Assembly: GCA_964383495.1 (NCBI GenBank)
Contig: CAYLHG010000015.1
Coordinates: 1 to 39,478, forward strand
DNA: 39,478 bases
From: CAWKDC01 sp964383495
Lineage (GTDB): Bacteria; Pseudomonadota; Gammaproteobacteria; JABCZS01
Reading direction: 5' to 3'
A program made the translations under genes and the position numbers. Positions 8,232 through 17,177 of the stretch are shown one piece after another. The notes below the pieces were generated by a model. The model was not told where the DNA came from and ran no database searches. It saw only the letters and a list, made by a program, of their open reading frames with translations. Position 1 is the first letter of the stretch, and each line of letters opens with the position of its first letter.

Positions 8232-8618
8232 TTATTGCATTTGTGGTTTGTGGGCAATAGGCGGAAGTGTTGCTTGAATGTATGTTTCATATTCGTGCGT
8301 AGCATCAGGAGTGTTGGTATTGAGTAGTAGTTGTTTTTTATCTTTTACATCAGGATGTAATGCAAAAACCAATTGTTCTTTAATAATAGAGGGTAGCCGT
8401 TCTCCTAAGTCATGTTTTTCAAGCTCTTTATAAAATGTGCTCCATACTTCATGTGGATTTTCAATGCTCATCCAAACGTCAGCTAATTCTTTTGCCTCAT
8501 CAAACAAACGACGTGGTTGGTATGGATTATGCGTATTATCTTTTTGCATGGCTTTCATGTTTTGGGAAATAATGGCTAATAACCAAGTACGCTCCTTTGC
8601 ATAGTCTTGTCTGCCCAT
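8232..8618 (-). CDS. Unknown 128-residue protein divergent from hipBA
   Basis: I do not recognise this gene. It encodes a 128-residue, mostly helical, charged and soluble protein with no signal peptide or membrane segment. Its start codon directly abuts a perfect 24-bp palindrome (8619-8642) related to a second copy in front of hipB. On this strand that palindrome contains TATAAT (8627-8632) ending 8 nt before the ATG, and there is no ribosome-binding site, so the mRNA is predicted to be leaderless. An internal Met at residue 21 is the next possible start. The shared palindromes suggest control by the neighbouring HipB, so it may be an accessory of that locus; this is an inference. Confidence 0.6.
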   Translation of the reverse strand: MGRQDYAKERTWLLAIISQNMKAMQKDNTHNPYQPRRLFDEAKELADVWMSIENPHEVWSTFYKELEKHDLGERLPSIIKEQLVFALHPDVKDKKQLLLNTNTPDATHEYETYIQATLPPIAHKPQMQ

Positions 8619-8642
8619 AAAAACGCATTATAATGCGTTTTT
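8619..8642. promoter_or_regulatory. Palindrome 1 of the hipB intergenic array (operator with -10 boxes on both strands)
   Basis: This is a perfect 24-bp palindrome whose half is AAAAACGCATTA. Its centre, CATTATAATG, reads TATAAT on both strands (8629-8634 forward, 8627-8632 reverse). The reverse -10 box is 8 nt before the start codon of the divergent 128-residue gene. Binding of a repressor here would block that promoter. Confidence 0.65.
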
Positions 8643-8649
8643 TTTGCAG

Positions 8650-8673
8650 AAAAATGTATTATAATGCATTTTT
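8650..8673. promoter_or_regulatory. Palindrome 2 of the hipB intergenic array
   Basis: This is a 24-bp palindrome with one mismatched pair (left half AAAAATGTATTA, right half TAATGCATTTTT). It has the same TATAAT core (8660-8665). Its centre is 31 bp, about three helical turns, from that of palindrome 1, which suits two repressor dimers on one face of the DNA. A weaker half-match (TATTGCATT, 8692-8700) follows. Confidence 0.6.
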
Positions 8674-8709
8674 ATACAAATAATGATATTTTATTGCATT
8701 AGAAATGTG

Positions 8710-8724
8710 TGCTATAATACGCAA
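8710..8724 (+). promoter_or_regulatory. Extended -10 promoter of hipBA, predicted leaderless
   Basis: TGCTATAAT (8710-8718) is an extended -10 element with a perfect hexamer. Only six bases separate it from the hipB ATG at 8725, so transcription should begin at or next to the A of the start codon. No ribosome-binding site lies before that ATG. The -35 region (about 8690-8695) is poor, as is common for extended -10 promoters, and falls in the third, weak repeat. Confidence 0.6.
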
Positions 8725-9051
8725 ATGAACCATAGAGAAGCGATTAAACGGCCTTTACCTCCCCTGCTCGCCCAGGAGCTGAACAACCTTGGGCAATGGC
8801 TCCGTGCGTTACGATTAAAGCGTAAAATCACCATTGCTAGCATGTGCGAGCGCATTGGGGTGCGCAACCCCAGAACGGTAAGCAAAATTGAAAGAGGTGA
8901 TCCCACTGTATCACTAGGAACATTTATTGAATATTTAAATATATTAGGGTTGGCAAATCAATTGCCCGAGCGTCTTTTAGGCGAAGATTTAAAAATTGTA
9001 TCGGAACAAAAACCAAAACATGTATTTCGTGATGAGGAGATGGATTTTTAA
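8725..9051 (+). CDS. hipB: HipB-like XRE-family antitoxin/repressor
   Basis: This is a 108-residue protein with a helix-turn-helix of the Cro/C1 (XRE) type at about residues 36-58 (ITIASMCERIGVRNPRTVSK, then IERG). In HipBA systems HipB neutralises the HipA kinase and represses the operon by binding palindromes in its promoter. Such palindromes lie immediately upstream. The acidic C-terminus (FRDEEMDF) is typical of HipB tails. The ATG at 8725 is chosen because the HTH protein begins properly there; an open extension to 8683 would place the promoter inside the gene. The stop and the hipA ATG share one base (TAATG), which suggests coupling. Confidence 0.85.
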   Translation: MNHREAIKRPLPPLLAQELNNLGQWLRALRLKRKITIASMCERIGVRNPRTVSKIERGDPTVSLGTFIEYLNILGLANQLPERLLGEDLKIVSEQKPKHVFRDEEMDF

Positions 9052-10244
9052 TGAAAGCAGTGGTTGTATATATTTATTTAAAAAACAGTTTTATTCCTGC
9101 AGGGCGCTTGGCTTTTGAAACACAAGGGCGATATTCTCGATCTATTTTCCGTTACGGTAAAAAATATTTACAGCGTGCTGATGCTATCAGTCTAGATCCT
9201 ATGCAATTGCCATTAAGAGATGAAGAGTTCACAACGTCTGCTGGTTTTGAAATGTTTAACGGTATTCGTGATGCAGGGCCTGATCGTTGGGGAAGATATT
9301 TATTAGATAAAAAGTATGCATATCATTTAGATGAGCTGGATTACATTGTTAATGTAGGCTCTGATCGAGCAGGCGCTTTAGCTTTTTCAGAACATCAAGA
9401 TGCAATAGATATTATTCCCAATAAAAGATTAGATTTAAAATTATGCGTGACCGCAGCAGAACAAGCATTGGCTGGAGAAAAAACAGCAGCATTAGAAACT
9501 TATTTAAATTATGGGCCCTCTTTAGGTGGTGCACGTCCTAAAGCAACTGTATTATGGAACAATAAACCTCATGTTGCTAAATTTACGTTTTCCATGGATC
9601 AAAAAAACGAAGCATTAATTGAATACGCCACGATGTATTTGGCAAAAAAATGCGGGTTAAATGTTCCGCCAATTGATAAAACAAATGTTTCTGGCCGAGA
9701 TGTTTTTTTAATTGAACGGTTTGATCGCTTATGTGATCAAGAAGGAGAGCGTCCTATTCATTTTATTTCCGGATTAACTGCAACGGGTTTGCATGAGCAA
9801 GATTACACCCAGTGGAGTTATTTATCTTTGTGCACGGCTATCAATCAGTTAAGTGCAGATCCTAATAAAGATAGATTAGAATTATTTAAACGCATGGTGT
9901 TCAATATTTTAGTGTTTAATAATGATGACCACATGCGTAATCACGGTTTTATTTACGCAGGAAATAAACAATGGGAATTGTCTCCTTTGTATGATGTTGT
10001 GCCTGGCATTATTCATTCAGATACATATAAATTGGCTTTAAATATTGGAGAATATGGTAAAGAAGCCAGTGTCGCCAATGCGCAATCTATTGCTAAATAT
10101 TTTGATATTGCGGATGAAACAGCTAGACAAGTGATTGATGCGTTATCAGAACAGGTTCAAGACTGGGAAACGCATTACCGAGATTGTGGCGTGAGCATTG
10201 AAGACATCAATAAATTGCGGCATTCTTTTAATAGAACTTGCTAG
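9051..10244 (+). CDS. hipA: HipA-like serine/threonine kinase toxin
   Basis: This is a 397-residue, full-length HipA-type kinase. E. coli HipA phosphorylates glutamyl-tRNA synthetase and causes growth arrest and persistence. The N-terminal subdomain (about 1-115) is present, so this is not the split HipBST form. The glycine-rich loop is PSLGGARPK (156-164), with Ser157 as a possible autophosphorylation site. The catalytic loop NNDDHMRNHGF carries Asp292 and Asn297. The DFG-like metal motif is LSPLYDVV with Asp315. All key residues appear intact, so the toxin is probably active. A GAGGAG ribosome-binding site lies in the 3' end of hipB. The substrate in this organism is unknown. Confidence 0.88.
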   Translation: MKAVVVYIYLKNSFIPAGRLAFETQGRYSRSIFRYGKKYLQRADAISLDPMQLPLRDEEFTTSAGFEMFNGIRDAGPDRWGRYLLDKKYAYHLDELDYIVNVGSDRAGALAFSEHQDAIDIIPNKRLDLKLCVTAAEQALAGEKTAALETYLNYGPSLGGARPKATVLWNNKPHVAKFTFSMDQKNEALIEYATMYLAKKCGLNVPPIDKTNVSGRDVFLIERFDRLCDQEGERPIHFISGLTATGLHEQDYTQWSYLSLCTAINQLSADPNKDRLELFKRMVFNILVFNNDDHMRNHGFIYAGNKQWELSPLYDVVPGIIHSDTYKLALNIGEYGKEASVANAQSIAKYFDIADETARQVIDALSEQVQDWETHYRDCGVSIEDINKLRHSFNRTC

Positions 10245-10311
10245 CATTAAAATCCACAAGCGGCGGACGGATTTTGAGGGTTCAATGTTGAAAATAAATT
10301 TTATTGATAAA

Positions 10312-10325
10312 ATCAACATGTTGAT
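10312..10325. repeat. 14-bp palindrome upstream of typA
   Basis: ATCAACATGTTGAT is a perfect palindrome in the 187-bp gap between hipA and typA. It may be a protein-binding site for the typA promoter, but no convincing -35/-10 pair aligns with it. A single palindrome of this length can occur by chance. Confidence 0.3.
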
Positions 10326-10431
10326 GTGCTCTTTTCCGTGGGTGCTTGTGAATATTCAAGCTGATACATCGTGACATCTCCCTTACTTTCTGTTAGTATG
10401 TCGGCTATTTCCGTCATCTCAAGGTGCCTTC

Positions 10432-12246
10432 ATGAATATACGTAACGTGGCGATCATTGCCCACGTCGACCATGGTAAAACAACATTGGTTGATAAGCTG
10501 TTGACCCAAAGTGGAACATTGTCTAACCGCGGCCCCGAAGGCGTGCGAGTGATGGACAGCAACCCTCTAGAAAAAGAACGTGGTATCACCATATTAGCTA
10601 AAAATACGTCCCTCGATTGGAACGGTTACCGTATTAATATTGTGGATACCCCAGGGCATGCTGATTTTGGCGGTGAGGTAGAGCGCGTGCTTTCCATGGT
10701 GGATTCTGTTTTATTGCTGGTGGATGCAGTGGATGGTCCTATGCCTCAAACCCGTTTCGTAACTCAAAAAGCCTTTGCGCATGGTTTACGGCCTATTGTC
10801 GTAGTGAATAAAGTAGATCGCGAGGGCGCGCGGCCTCATTGGGCGATAGACCAGGTGTTCGACTTGTTCGATCGGCTAGGTGCTACGGATGAGCAGCTCG
10901 ATTTCCCCATTGTTTATGCCTCTGCATTGAAAGGGTTCGCAACCTTGGACTTGGACAAAGTAGATGAAGCCAAAGACATGCAGTCTCTGTTTCAGGCCAT
11001 TATTGATCACGTGCCTCCTCCTAATGTGGATCTTCAAGGTTCATTCCAAATGCAGCTGAGCTCTTTGGATTATTCAAGCTTTTTAGGTGCCATTGGCATT
11101 GGGCGTGTGAAGCGCGGGGCGATTAAATCCAACACGCAAGTTAAAATCATTGATAGAGACGGCGCGATTCGTTCTGGTCGCGTGTTGCAAATTTTGGGTT
11201 ATCATGGTTTGGATCGCCGCGAAGTGCCTACCGCAGAAGCCGGTGATATTGTTGCGATTACAGGGATTGATGGTATTCGTATTTCGGATACTATTTGTGA
11301 TCCTAACCAAGTAGAAGCATTGCCAGCGCTAACAGTGGATGAGCCGACAGTGAGCATGATGTTCCAAGTGAACACCTCTCCTTTTGCTGGGAAAGAAGGG
11401 CAATTTGTAACAAGCCGTCAAATTCGTGATCGTTTAGATAAAGAATTACTTCACAACGTAGCCTTGCGTGTGTCAGACACAGAAAGCGGTGATCGCTTTT
11501 TGGTGTCAGGTCGTGGTGAATTGCATTTATCGATTTTGATTGAAACCATGCGTCGCGAAGGTTATGAATTAGCTGTCGCAAAGCCTGAAGTGATTGTGAA
11601 AGAAGTGAATGGCGAACTGCACGAACCCTACGAAATATTAACACTGGATGTGGAAGAAACACACCAAGGCAGTTTGATGGAAATTTTGGGTTCACGTCGT
11701 GGTGAATTAAAAGACATGGTGGTGGATGGCAAAGGCCGTGTGCGGTTGGATTATTTAATTCCTGCGCGTGGACTAATTGGTTTTCACACCGATTTTTTAA
11801 CCATGACATCTGGCACAGGTTTGATGTACCACGTGTTTGAAAAATATGGTCCTTTGCAAAAAGGTGCTGCAGGGAAGCGTCGTAATGGTGTATTAATTTC
11901 GAATGCTTCAGGTATGTCTACTGGGTTTTCATTATTCAATCTACAAGATCGTGGACGCATGTTTATTGGGCCACAAGTAGAAGTGTATGAAGGCATGATT
12001 GTTGGTATCCATTCACGTGATAATGATCTTGTCGTGAATGTGATCAAGGGCAAGCAATTAACGAATATGCGCGCTTCTGGAACAGACGAGAATATTATTC
12101 TGACACCAGCATTGAGATATTCTTTAGAGCAAATGTTGAGCTTTATTGAAGATGACGAATTACTGGAAATAACGCCCAAATCGTTACGGATGCGCAAACG
12201 TTATTTGAAAGAACATGAGCGAAAAGCATCAAATCGAGGCGATTAA
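10432..12246 (+). CDS. typA: Ribosome-associated GTPase TypA/BipA
   Basis: This is a 604-residue translational GTPase of the EF-G family that acts in 50S subunit assembly and in growth under cold and other stresses. The GTPase motifs are complete: AHVDHGKTT (G1), RGITI (G2), DTPGHADFGGEVERVL (G3) and NKVDR (G4). The C-terminal region contains the BipA-type LIPARGLIGFHTDFLT and GMSTGFSLFNLQDRG. The length matches the family. The stop lies inside the start of the next gene (32-bp overlap), so the methyltransferase is probably co-translated. Confidence 0.97.
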   Translation: MNIRNVAIIAHVDHGKTTLVDKLLTQSGTLSNRGPEGVRVMDSNPLEKERGITILAKNTSLDWNGYRINIVDTPGHADFGGEVERVLSMVDSVLLLVDAVDGPMPQTRFVTQKAFAHGLRPIVVVNKVDREGARPHWAIDQVFDLFDRLGATDEQLDFPIVYASALKGFATLDLDKVDEAKDMQSLFQAIIDHVPPPNVDLQGSFQMQLSSLDYSSFLGAIGIGRVKRGAIKSNTQVKIIDRDGAIRSGRVLQILGYHGLDRREVPTAEAGDIVAITGIDGIRISDTICDPNQVEALPALTVDEPTVSMMFQVNTSPFAGKEGQFVTSRQIRDRLDKELLHNVALRVSDTESGDRFLVSGRGELHLSILIETMRREGYELAVAKPEVIVKEVNGELHEPYEILTLDVEETHQGSLMEILGSRRGELKDMVVDGKGRVRLDYLIPARGLIGFHTDFLTMTSGTGLMYHVFEKYGPLQKGAAGKRRNGVLISNASGMSTGFSLFNLQDRGRMFIGPQVEVYEGMIVGIHSRDNDLVVNVIKGKQLTNMRASGTDENIILTPALRYSLEQMLSFIEDDELLEITPKSLRMRKRYLKEHERKASNRGD

Positions 12247-13315
12247 CGTCTCACCACAAGACCGCACGCACGCGCAAGCGCTTGAAAAAATTATTCAAGC
12301 TGATATTGCGCAAGCGGGCGGCTCTATTTCTTTTTCTTGCTTTATGTCGTTGGCCTTATATCATCCCGAATTAGGCTACTACATGAACGCGCATGAAAAA
12401 TTTGGCCCGCGGGGAGATTTTATCACCGCGCCGCTTGTTTCCCCTTTATATGCACACACATTAGCGCGCAGCGTGATAAATGAATTGCGGGAGTATCCTT
12501 GCATATTAGAGTGGGGTGCAGGGAATGGGCAATTAGCGAAAGATATATTGGATTATTTGGCTGCTCAAGGGTTGAATCCTCAGTACATGATTTACGATAT
12601 TAGCCCTGCTTGTCGTGAACTTCAGCGCGAAACATTGCGTGCATTTGGAGAGCAAGTAACATGGGTGGGTCACCCGCCGGTTGATTTTAAAGGGGTGATC
12701 ATTGCCAATGAAGTGTTGGATGCATTGCCGGTTGATTTATTTCATTATCAATCGGGGAAATTATATGAACGAGTTGTGACTTGGGTGAAGGGTCGTTTCG
12801 AATTTGTTGATAAAGAGTTGAGTGAACTAGAGAATGCAGAGATTAAACAAATCCATGTTGAAAATGATTACATTTCTGAAATACACATTGCTGCCGCTGA
12901 TTTACTGCGTACTTGGCTTCGGCTGTTAAAAGCTGGGAAATTGTTGATTATTGATTACGGATTTTTACGCGATATATATTATCATCCACAACGTACACGT
13001 GGCACGTTGATGTGTCACTATCAACATATTGCGCATGATGATCCTTTTTTCTTGCCGGGTAGACAAGATATCACGGCACATGTAAATTTTAGCGAATTGA
13101 TTGATATAGCAAATGCATCAGGCTTTGAGGCCACATTATATACACAAGCGGAATATTTAATTGAACATGGTATATTAGATTTAGCCCAATCTATTTTTTC
13201 TGAGAATATTGCTCAGCAGCGCGGTGTTTCTCAGGCAATACGATTATTATTAGAGCCGCAGGAGATGGGTGAATCGTTTAAAGTGCTAGAGTGTTTCAGC
13301 GGTACTGCACTCTAA
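12215..13315 (+). CDS. MidA-like SAM-dependent methyltransferase (DUF185)
   Basis: This is a 366-residue protein of the MidA/NDUFAF7 family. The mitochondrial member dimethylates an arginine of complex I subunit NDUFS2; the bacterial role is not established. Family marks are FMSLALYHPELGYYMNAHEK, FGPRGDFITAPLVSPLY, the SAM-binding ILEWGAGNGQLAKDIL, VIIANEVLDALPVDLF and RGTLMCHYQH. The ATG at 12215 lies inside the typA 3' end; the N-terminal 20 or so residues are variable in the family, so a slightly later start is possible. A REP-like hairpin follows the stop. Confidence 0.88.
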   Translation: MSEKHQIEAINVSPQDRTHAQALEKIIQADIAQAGGSISFSCFMSLALYHPELGYYMNAHEKFGPRGDFITAPLVSPLYAHTLARSVINELREYPCILEWGAGNGQLAKDILDYLAAQGLNPQYMIYDISPACRELQRETLRAFGEQVTWVGHPPVDFKGVIIANEVLDALPVDLFHYQSGKLYERVVTWVKGRFEFVDKELSELENAEIKQIHVENDYISEIHIAAADLLRTWLRLLKAGKLLIIDYGFLRDIYYHPQRTRGTLMCHYQHIAHDDPFFLPGRQDITAHVNFSELIDIANASGFEATLYTQAEYLIEHGILDLAQSIFSENIAQQRGVSQAIRLLLEPQEMGESFKVLECFSGTAL

Positions 13316-13317
13316 GT

Positions 13318-13344
13318 GTAGAGGCGCACATTATGCGCCCCTAC
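13318..13344. repeat. Single REP-like inverted repeat between convergent genes
   Basis: The arms GTAGAGGCGCA and TGCGCCCCTAC differ by one base from perfect reverse complements, around a 5-nt loop. They fill the gap between the methyltransferase and the convergent 1278-residue gene, running 4 bp into the end of the latter. The same sequence forms both ends of the element at 24593-24711, so this is one copy of a dispersed family. It may also stop transcription from either side. Confidence 0.6.
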
Positions 13345-16300
13345 GGGAAGGAGTTCGACGATGTTGCAGTATAGTGAGAATAATCAGATCCATTAGACAC
13401 ATTAGACGCATTTGAAGCACTGCGGCTGCTAGTATCAGGCTCCGTGAAACTGAGTCTGTTGTTTGTGCAGGTGGCTGCGACAGGTTCTCTTGCTACAGGC
13501 GTGCACTGTTTCGCTACTTCTACTAACCCTGCGTTGAGATCAACTGCATGCAATGTGCTCATCCATGCAAAATACGTTGTTTGCTTTTGGGGGAATGTGC
13601 AAGATTGGGAGAGATCAGTGGCACTGAGCGCATACTCCCCAATAACATTTTCTGGTTTTGGAATAAATAAATATAGAAATTTTTCCCACAATGATAATTT
13701 TCTGGCTTGAATATTATTTTCAAATAAAAATACATCGGGGTTTTGAGAATCTCTTTGCCCATTGAAGGTAGTGCCATTCGTATTGACGATACATAGAGTA
13801 TAGGGATGCATGGTAGGTGTTTTTTGCTTTTCAATATAATGTTCATATACTTGCGCTACTAACGCTCGGCTATAATCGTGTCCTATATGCGCTGCCATGC
13901 TAAGCAAATAGTGTGATTTCTCTTCATCGGAAAGTTGCATGTATTTTGGGTTGCTTGTTACGCTTGAAACCATTTGATCAAGCAAGGTATTTTTTTGAAA
14001 CTGTACAAACAGTTTTTCATATTGTTGTTTTAATATATCGTGCGTTCTGCCAGGATGCCCTCTGTCTGCCGTGTTGATTAAAAAATAAGCCAAATGGCTG
14101 GCGATAATATTTTTAACATTTAAATCTTCTAACGCTTTTTTTGTGGTTGATATATGAAATTGCGTATAAGATTGTTCTCCTGATTTTTCTTTTTTATGCA
14201 TGTTAGCAATAAATACTTTCCCTTCTTCTACGCGTTCGTATATTTCTTTCCATTGATTAAATAATATTAAGTTGCTCACGCCGGTCATTTTAGATAATGC
14301 TGCATATTCGATTGTTTTCAGGTGATTTTTTCTGAGTATAATTGAGGAAAGATTATAAATATCATGGCTTCCATTAGTGAAATCACCGCATAATGCTGCA
14401 ATACCAAGTTTCATTTGGGCAGAGCCTGTGACAGCAATGGTCCCAATGAAAGGTAGCGTAATGCCCGCAAAAAGTGTGCTACAGGTAATCACTGTTGCCG
14501 TAATAGCAGGGGCTGTTTTCGCAATATTGATCCCTACTTTTAATGTTCCCAAAAACAACACATTTAATAAGAAACAGAATAAAAATTTAAGGCATATCCA
14601 CGCTTTTTTCAATAAAGCTATAGCAAACGAAACAGGGCTTTGCAAAAAATGATGAGGGTATCGTGCATCCACTAATTCCCACATTTCTTTGCTTTGTTTT
14701 AATAAAGACATAAAAGGTGCTGCGAATAAGTGCATGAATCCACTTTTGATCTTCAGCCATATAAGACGTAAACCAGTATTTAATTGGTTTCGACTATGTT
14801 GTATATTGTTTTTATTCACTACAGCTGGAATTCGATGTTTTTTAGTAAATATTCCTATGAATTTATTTGTAATAGCAATTAAAATAGATAAGATTGGTAA
14901 AACGATTTTGCGAATCGGTGTAAGCACGATATTTAAAACACCGCCGAAAAAAGTGAGCACATACAACCCAAACACTCTGAATCGTGTTCTATTGGGCCGG
15001 TTATATACATCTTCGATGTAATCTGCCATAAAATCAGGGGCAATAGCGCGTGCGGTTTGGGCGATGTTGTTATTGGATTTTAAAAATAGTGTTGCAACAG
15101 CAGATAACATCCAATAGGCTAAACCACCCAATGTTTCTGGAACGAAAACAATCGCTGCCCAAGCTAATTTCAGTGGAAAACGTATAAAAATGCTAACGAG
15201 TATGCTATCACCTTCGCGATGATCCAGTGCTTGATCTACATCGCGCACACTTTTATGTAAAGCATCTACTACTTTTTGTAAATTATCTAATAAGTTTCCG
15301 AAATTTTTAAGCCCATAATATAAAAAATAAGGAAGCGAAGAAAATAAAATAAACGGTGTGAGAATGCTTTTAAAGCGCCCCATTTTTAATCTTAGGTTTT
15401 TAACATGGTATCCCCAAACGCGCCAACTCCACGGTCTAACGCCTTTTATTTGTGTTAAATATTGGTATTTTTTGTGATCGGGGCTAAGATATTGTTCAAT
15501 CCCTAAATTTAACCCGCTGGCTACTGTGGTAGGGTAGTCCAGAAGATCACACTTAAGTGTGCGCCATTGAAATGTGGTTTGAGTGTCTGGCGTTTTAGTA
15601 TGAAATAAAAGTGATTGTGTGACGTGGGATGCGGTGTCATCCGTGGCAAGTGGAGTGTCAGGAATATTTGGTGAGGATGGGAGATTTTTTGAATGATTTA
15701 TGCGCCCTGTTTGGGCGATGAGTATTGGCGCCTCATTTTTGATCTGAATAGTTTTCTTTAGCGCTATTTTGATAGACCCTATTCCTGTTAACTTGAACTC
15801 ATGGTGTGCAATTTGTTCATTGAGCGTTTTCAACTGATCCAGTAAATGATAATAATGAATTTGCAAGTCTGCTTTTCTTCGTGCAACTTCTCTTTTTTGT
15901 GTACTATCTTGATTGTCTGGATATTGTGCGTACTTATCAAGTTTTTCTCGTTTTTTAGCATATGCTTGACTGATCCCTTGATAACAGGACGCATCAGGTT
16001 CTGCTACTTGATATGTTTTTGCGTCCTCGCTGCTGATAAATAAAGTCATCAGATCTGTATCGGATTGCGCTTGCGCTTGTGCTTGATCATTTGTAAAAGG
16101 ATAAACGGTAGCTAATTGAACAATAATATCGATTCTCTGTTTATAGAGTGCCGTAGAAGGGTAATTGTTTGTGTTTTTATAATTATTATTTTTCCCAGCA
16201 TTTTTATAGCTTGTTTTTCCATTGTGCAAGGGTCTATGTAGCACATCAATAATACTGCGCTTATATTCGTTGATTTCTTCTTTGAGTTTAATCGCCTGTT

Positions 16301-17177
16301 CTATTTTAGTGGCTTGTTTAACTTTCAATAAGTCAGTATTTTTTTCTCGTATACCTGTATTTTTTCGCATGGAAGAGATTGCGTCGATTTTATGTTTTTC
16401 TGGCATATGTCGGGATAATTCTGGATCGTCTTGGTCAAATTCTGTTTTTATTTCGTCATAGTTTCCTTGTTTTATTTTATTTGATTCAGAAATCATTTCT
16501 TCTATCATGCTTAAATTTTCTCGCGCTGATTCTGTCAGCTCAGTGCGCAACGATTCTAATTCTCCTTCGATGAGATCAACCGCTGCCATATCTTTGCGTT
16601 TAAATGCGTGGCGCTCTAATAATTCTAATGTGTCTTTTTGTTTTTCAAGCGCTTCAATTTGTTTTTTTGCCATTGTTTGAAATAATTTGAGCATCTCAGC
16701 AGGAGAGTTTTCTTGTTCTAGCGCCCATGAACGTATCATGAATTTTGTCATCTGCTGATTGTGCTGAATGTTTTTTAAGCGTGCGTGAGCACGGCGATAT
16801 TCATGCACTTGATCAATAGCGCTGGATGTGAAACTCATTGCGCAACCAAAACTAAACATCAAGCCTATATTTGTCAGCATAGAATACGTTTGGTTGCCTA
16901 AATCTGCGCCTGTACTCACTAAATGCATCCCAAGCAGGTAGCCTGTGATTGCGCATGAGGTACCAAAGTTATCAGCAATGTTTTCGACCCTAAAGCTGCG
17001 AAGTAGATTGCCTAATTCAAGCAGGCTAAGGGTATTAGGAGTGAGATTATGTTTTTGCAGAAGCTCATGGATGTTTTTTAGGTAGGTATTCGCTTGTGTT
17101 GGATTAGACTCTTGTAAAAATTGCCCTATAAGCCCTTGGAGGGCGGCTTGAGGAACGTGATGAGCGGGGACTGCCAT
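13341..17177 (-). CDS. Unknown 1278-residue coiled-coil and membrane protein
   Basis: I do not recognise a family. Two hydrophobic segments lie near the N-terminus (about 72-90 and 100-120). A highly charged, probably coiled-coil region follows (about 125-310). Then come a Gln/Asn/Ser-rich linker (about 320-530), further hydrophobic segments at about 605-622, 658-700, 735-775 and 850-915, and a soluble domain. The last 40 residues are Ser/Asn/Thr-rich and probably disordered. There is no signal peptide. One reading frame stays open for 3.8 kb with codon use like its neighbours, so it is a real gene. Large proteins of this build in Legionella and Coxiella are often type IV effectors acting on host membranes; that is only a suggestion here. 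Confidence 0.8.
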   Translation of the reverse strand: MAVPAHHVPQAALQGLIGQFLQESNPTQANTYLKNIHELLQKHNLTPNTLSLLELGNLLRSFRVENIADNFGTSCAITGYLLGMHLVSTGADLGNQTYSMLTNIGLMFSFGCAMSFTSSAIDQVHEYRRAHARLKNIQHNQQMTKFMIRSWALEQENSPAEMLKLFQTMAKKQIEALEKQKDTLELLERHAFKRKDMAAVDLIEGELESLRTELTESARENLSMIEEMISESNKIKQGNYDEIKTEFDQDDPELSRHMPEKHKIDAISSMRKNTGIREKNTDLLKVKQATKIEQAIKLKEEINEYKRSIIDVLHRPLHNGKTSYKNAGKNNNYKNTNNYPSTALYKQRIDIIVQLATVYPFTNDQAQAQAQSDTDLMTLFISSEDAKTYQVAEPDASCYQGISQAYAKKREKLDKYAQYPDNQDSTQKREVARRKADLQIHYYHLLDQLKTLNEQIAHHEFKLTGIGSIKIALKKTIQIKNEAPILIAQTGRINHSKNLPSSPNIPDTPLATDDTASHVTQSLLFHTKTPDTQTTFQWRTLKCDLLDYPTTVASGLNLGIEQYLSPDHKKYQYLTQIKGVRPWSWRVWGYHVKNLRLKMGRFKSILTPFILFSSLPYFLYYGLKNFGNLLDNLQKVVDALHKSVRDVDQALDHREGDSILVSIFIRFPLKLAWAAIVFVPETLGGLAYWMLSAVATLFLKSNNNIAQTARAIAPDFMADYIEDVYNRPNRTRFRVFGLYVLTFFGGVLNIVLTPIRKIVLPILSILIAITNKFIGIFTKKHRIPAVVNKNNIQHSRNQLNTGLRLIWLKIKSGFMHLFAAPFMSLLKQSKEMWELVDARYPHHFLQSPVSFAIALLKKAWICLKFLFCFLLNVLFLGTLKVGINIAKTAPAITATVITCSTLFAGITLPFIGTIAVTGSAQMKLGIAALCGDFTNGSHDIYNLSSIILRKNHLKTIEYAALSKMTGVSNLILFNQWKEIYERVEEGKVFIANMHKKEKSGEQSYTQFHISTTKKALEDLNVKNIIASHLAYFLINTADRGHPGRTHDILKQQYEKLFVQFQKNTLLDQMVSSVTSNPKYMQLSDEEKSHYLLSMAAHIGHDYSRALVAQVYEHYIEKQKTPTMHPYTLCIVNTNGTTFNGQRDSQNPDVFLFENNIQARKLSLWEKFLYLFIPKPENVIGEYALSATDLSQSCTFPQKQTTYFAWMSTLHAVDLNAGLVEVAKQCTPVAREPVAATCTNNRLSFTEPDTSSRSASNASNVSNGSDYSHYTATSSNSFP

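Noticed and set aside
8619..8642. Palindrome followed by T's as a terminator
   Set aside because: The stem is AT-rich and lies between divergent start codons, where nothing needs terminating; the repeated copies favour an operator.
11303..12197. Long reverse-strand open frames inside typA
   Set aside because: typA is unmistakable on the forward strand; these frames have no ribosome-binding site or family resemblance and are shadows.
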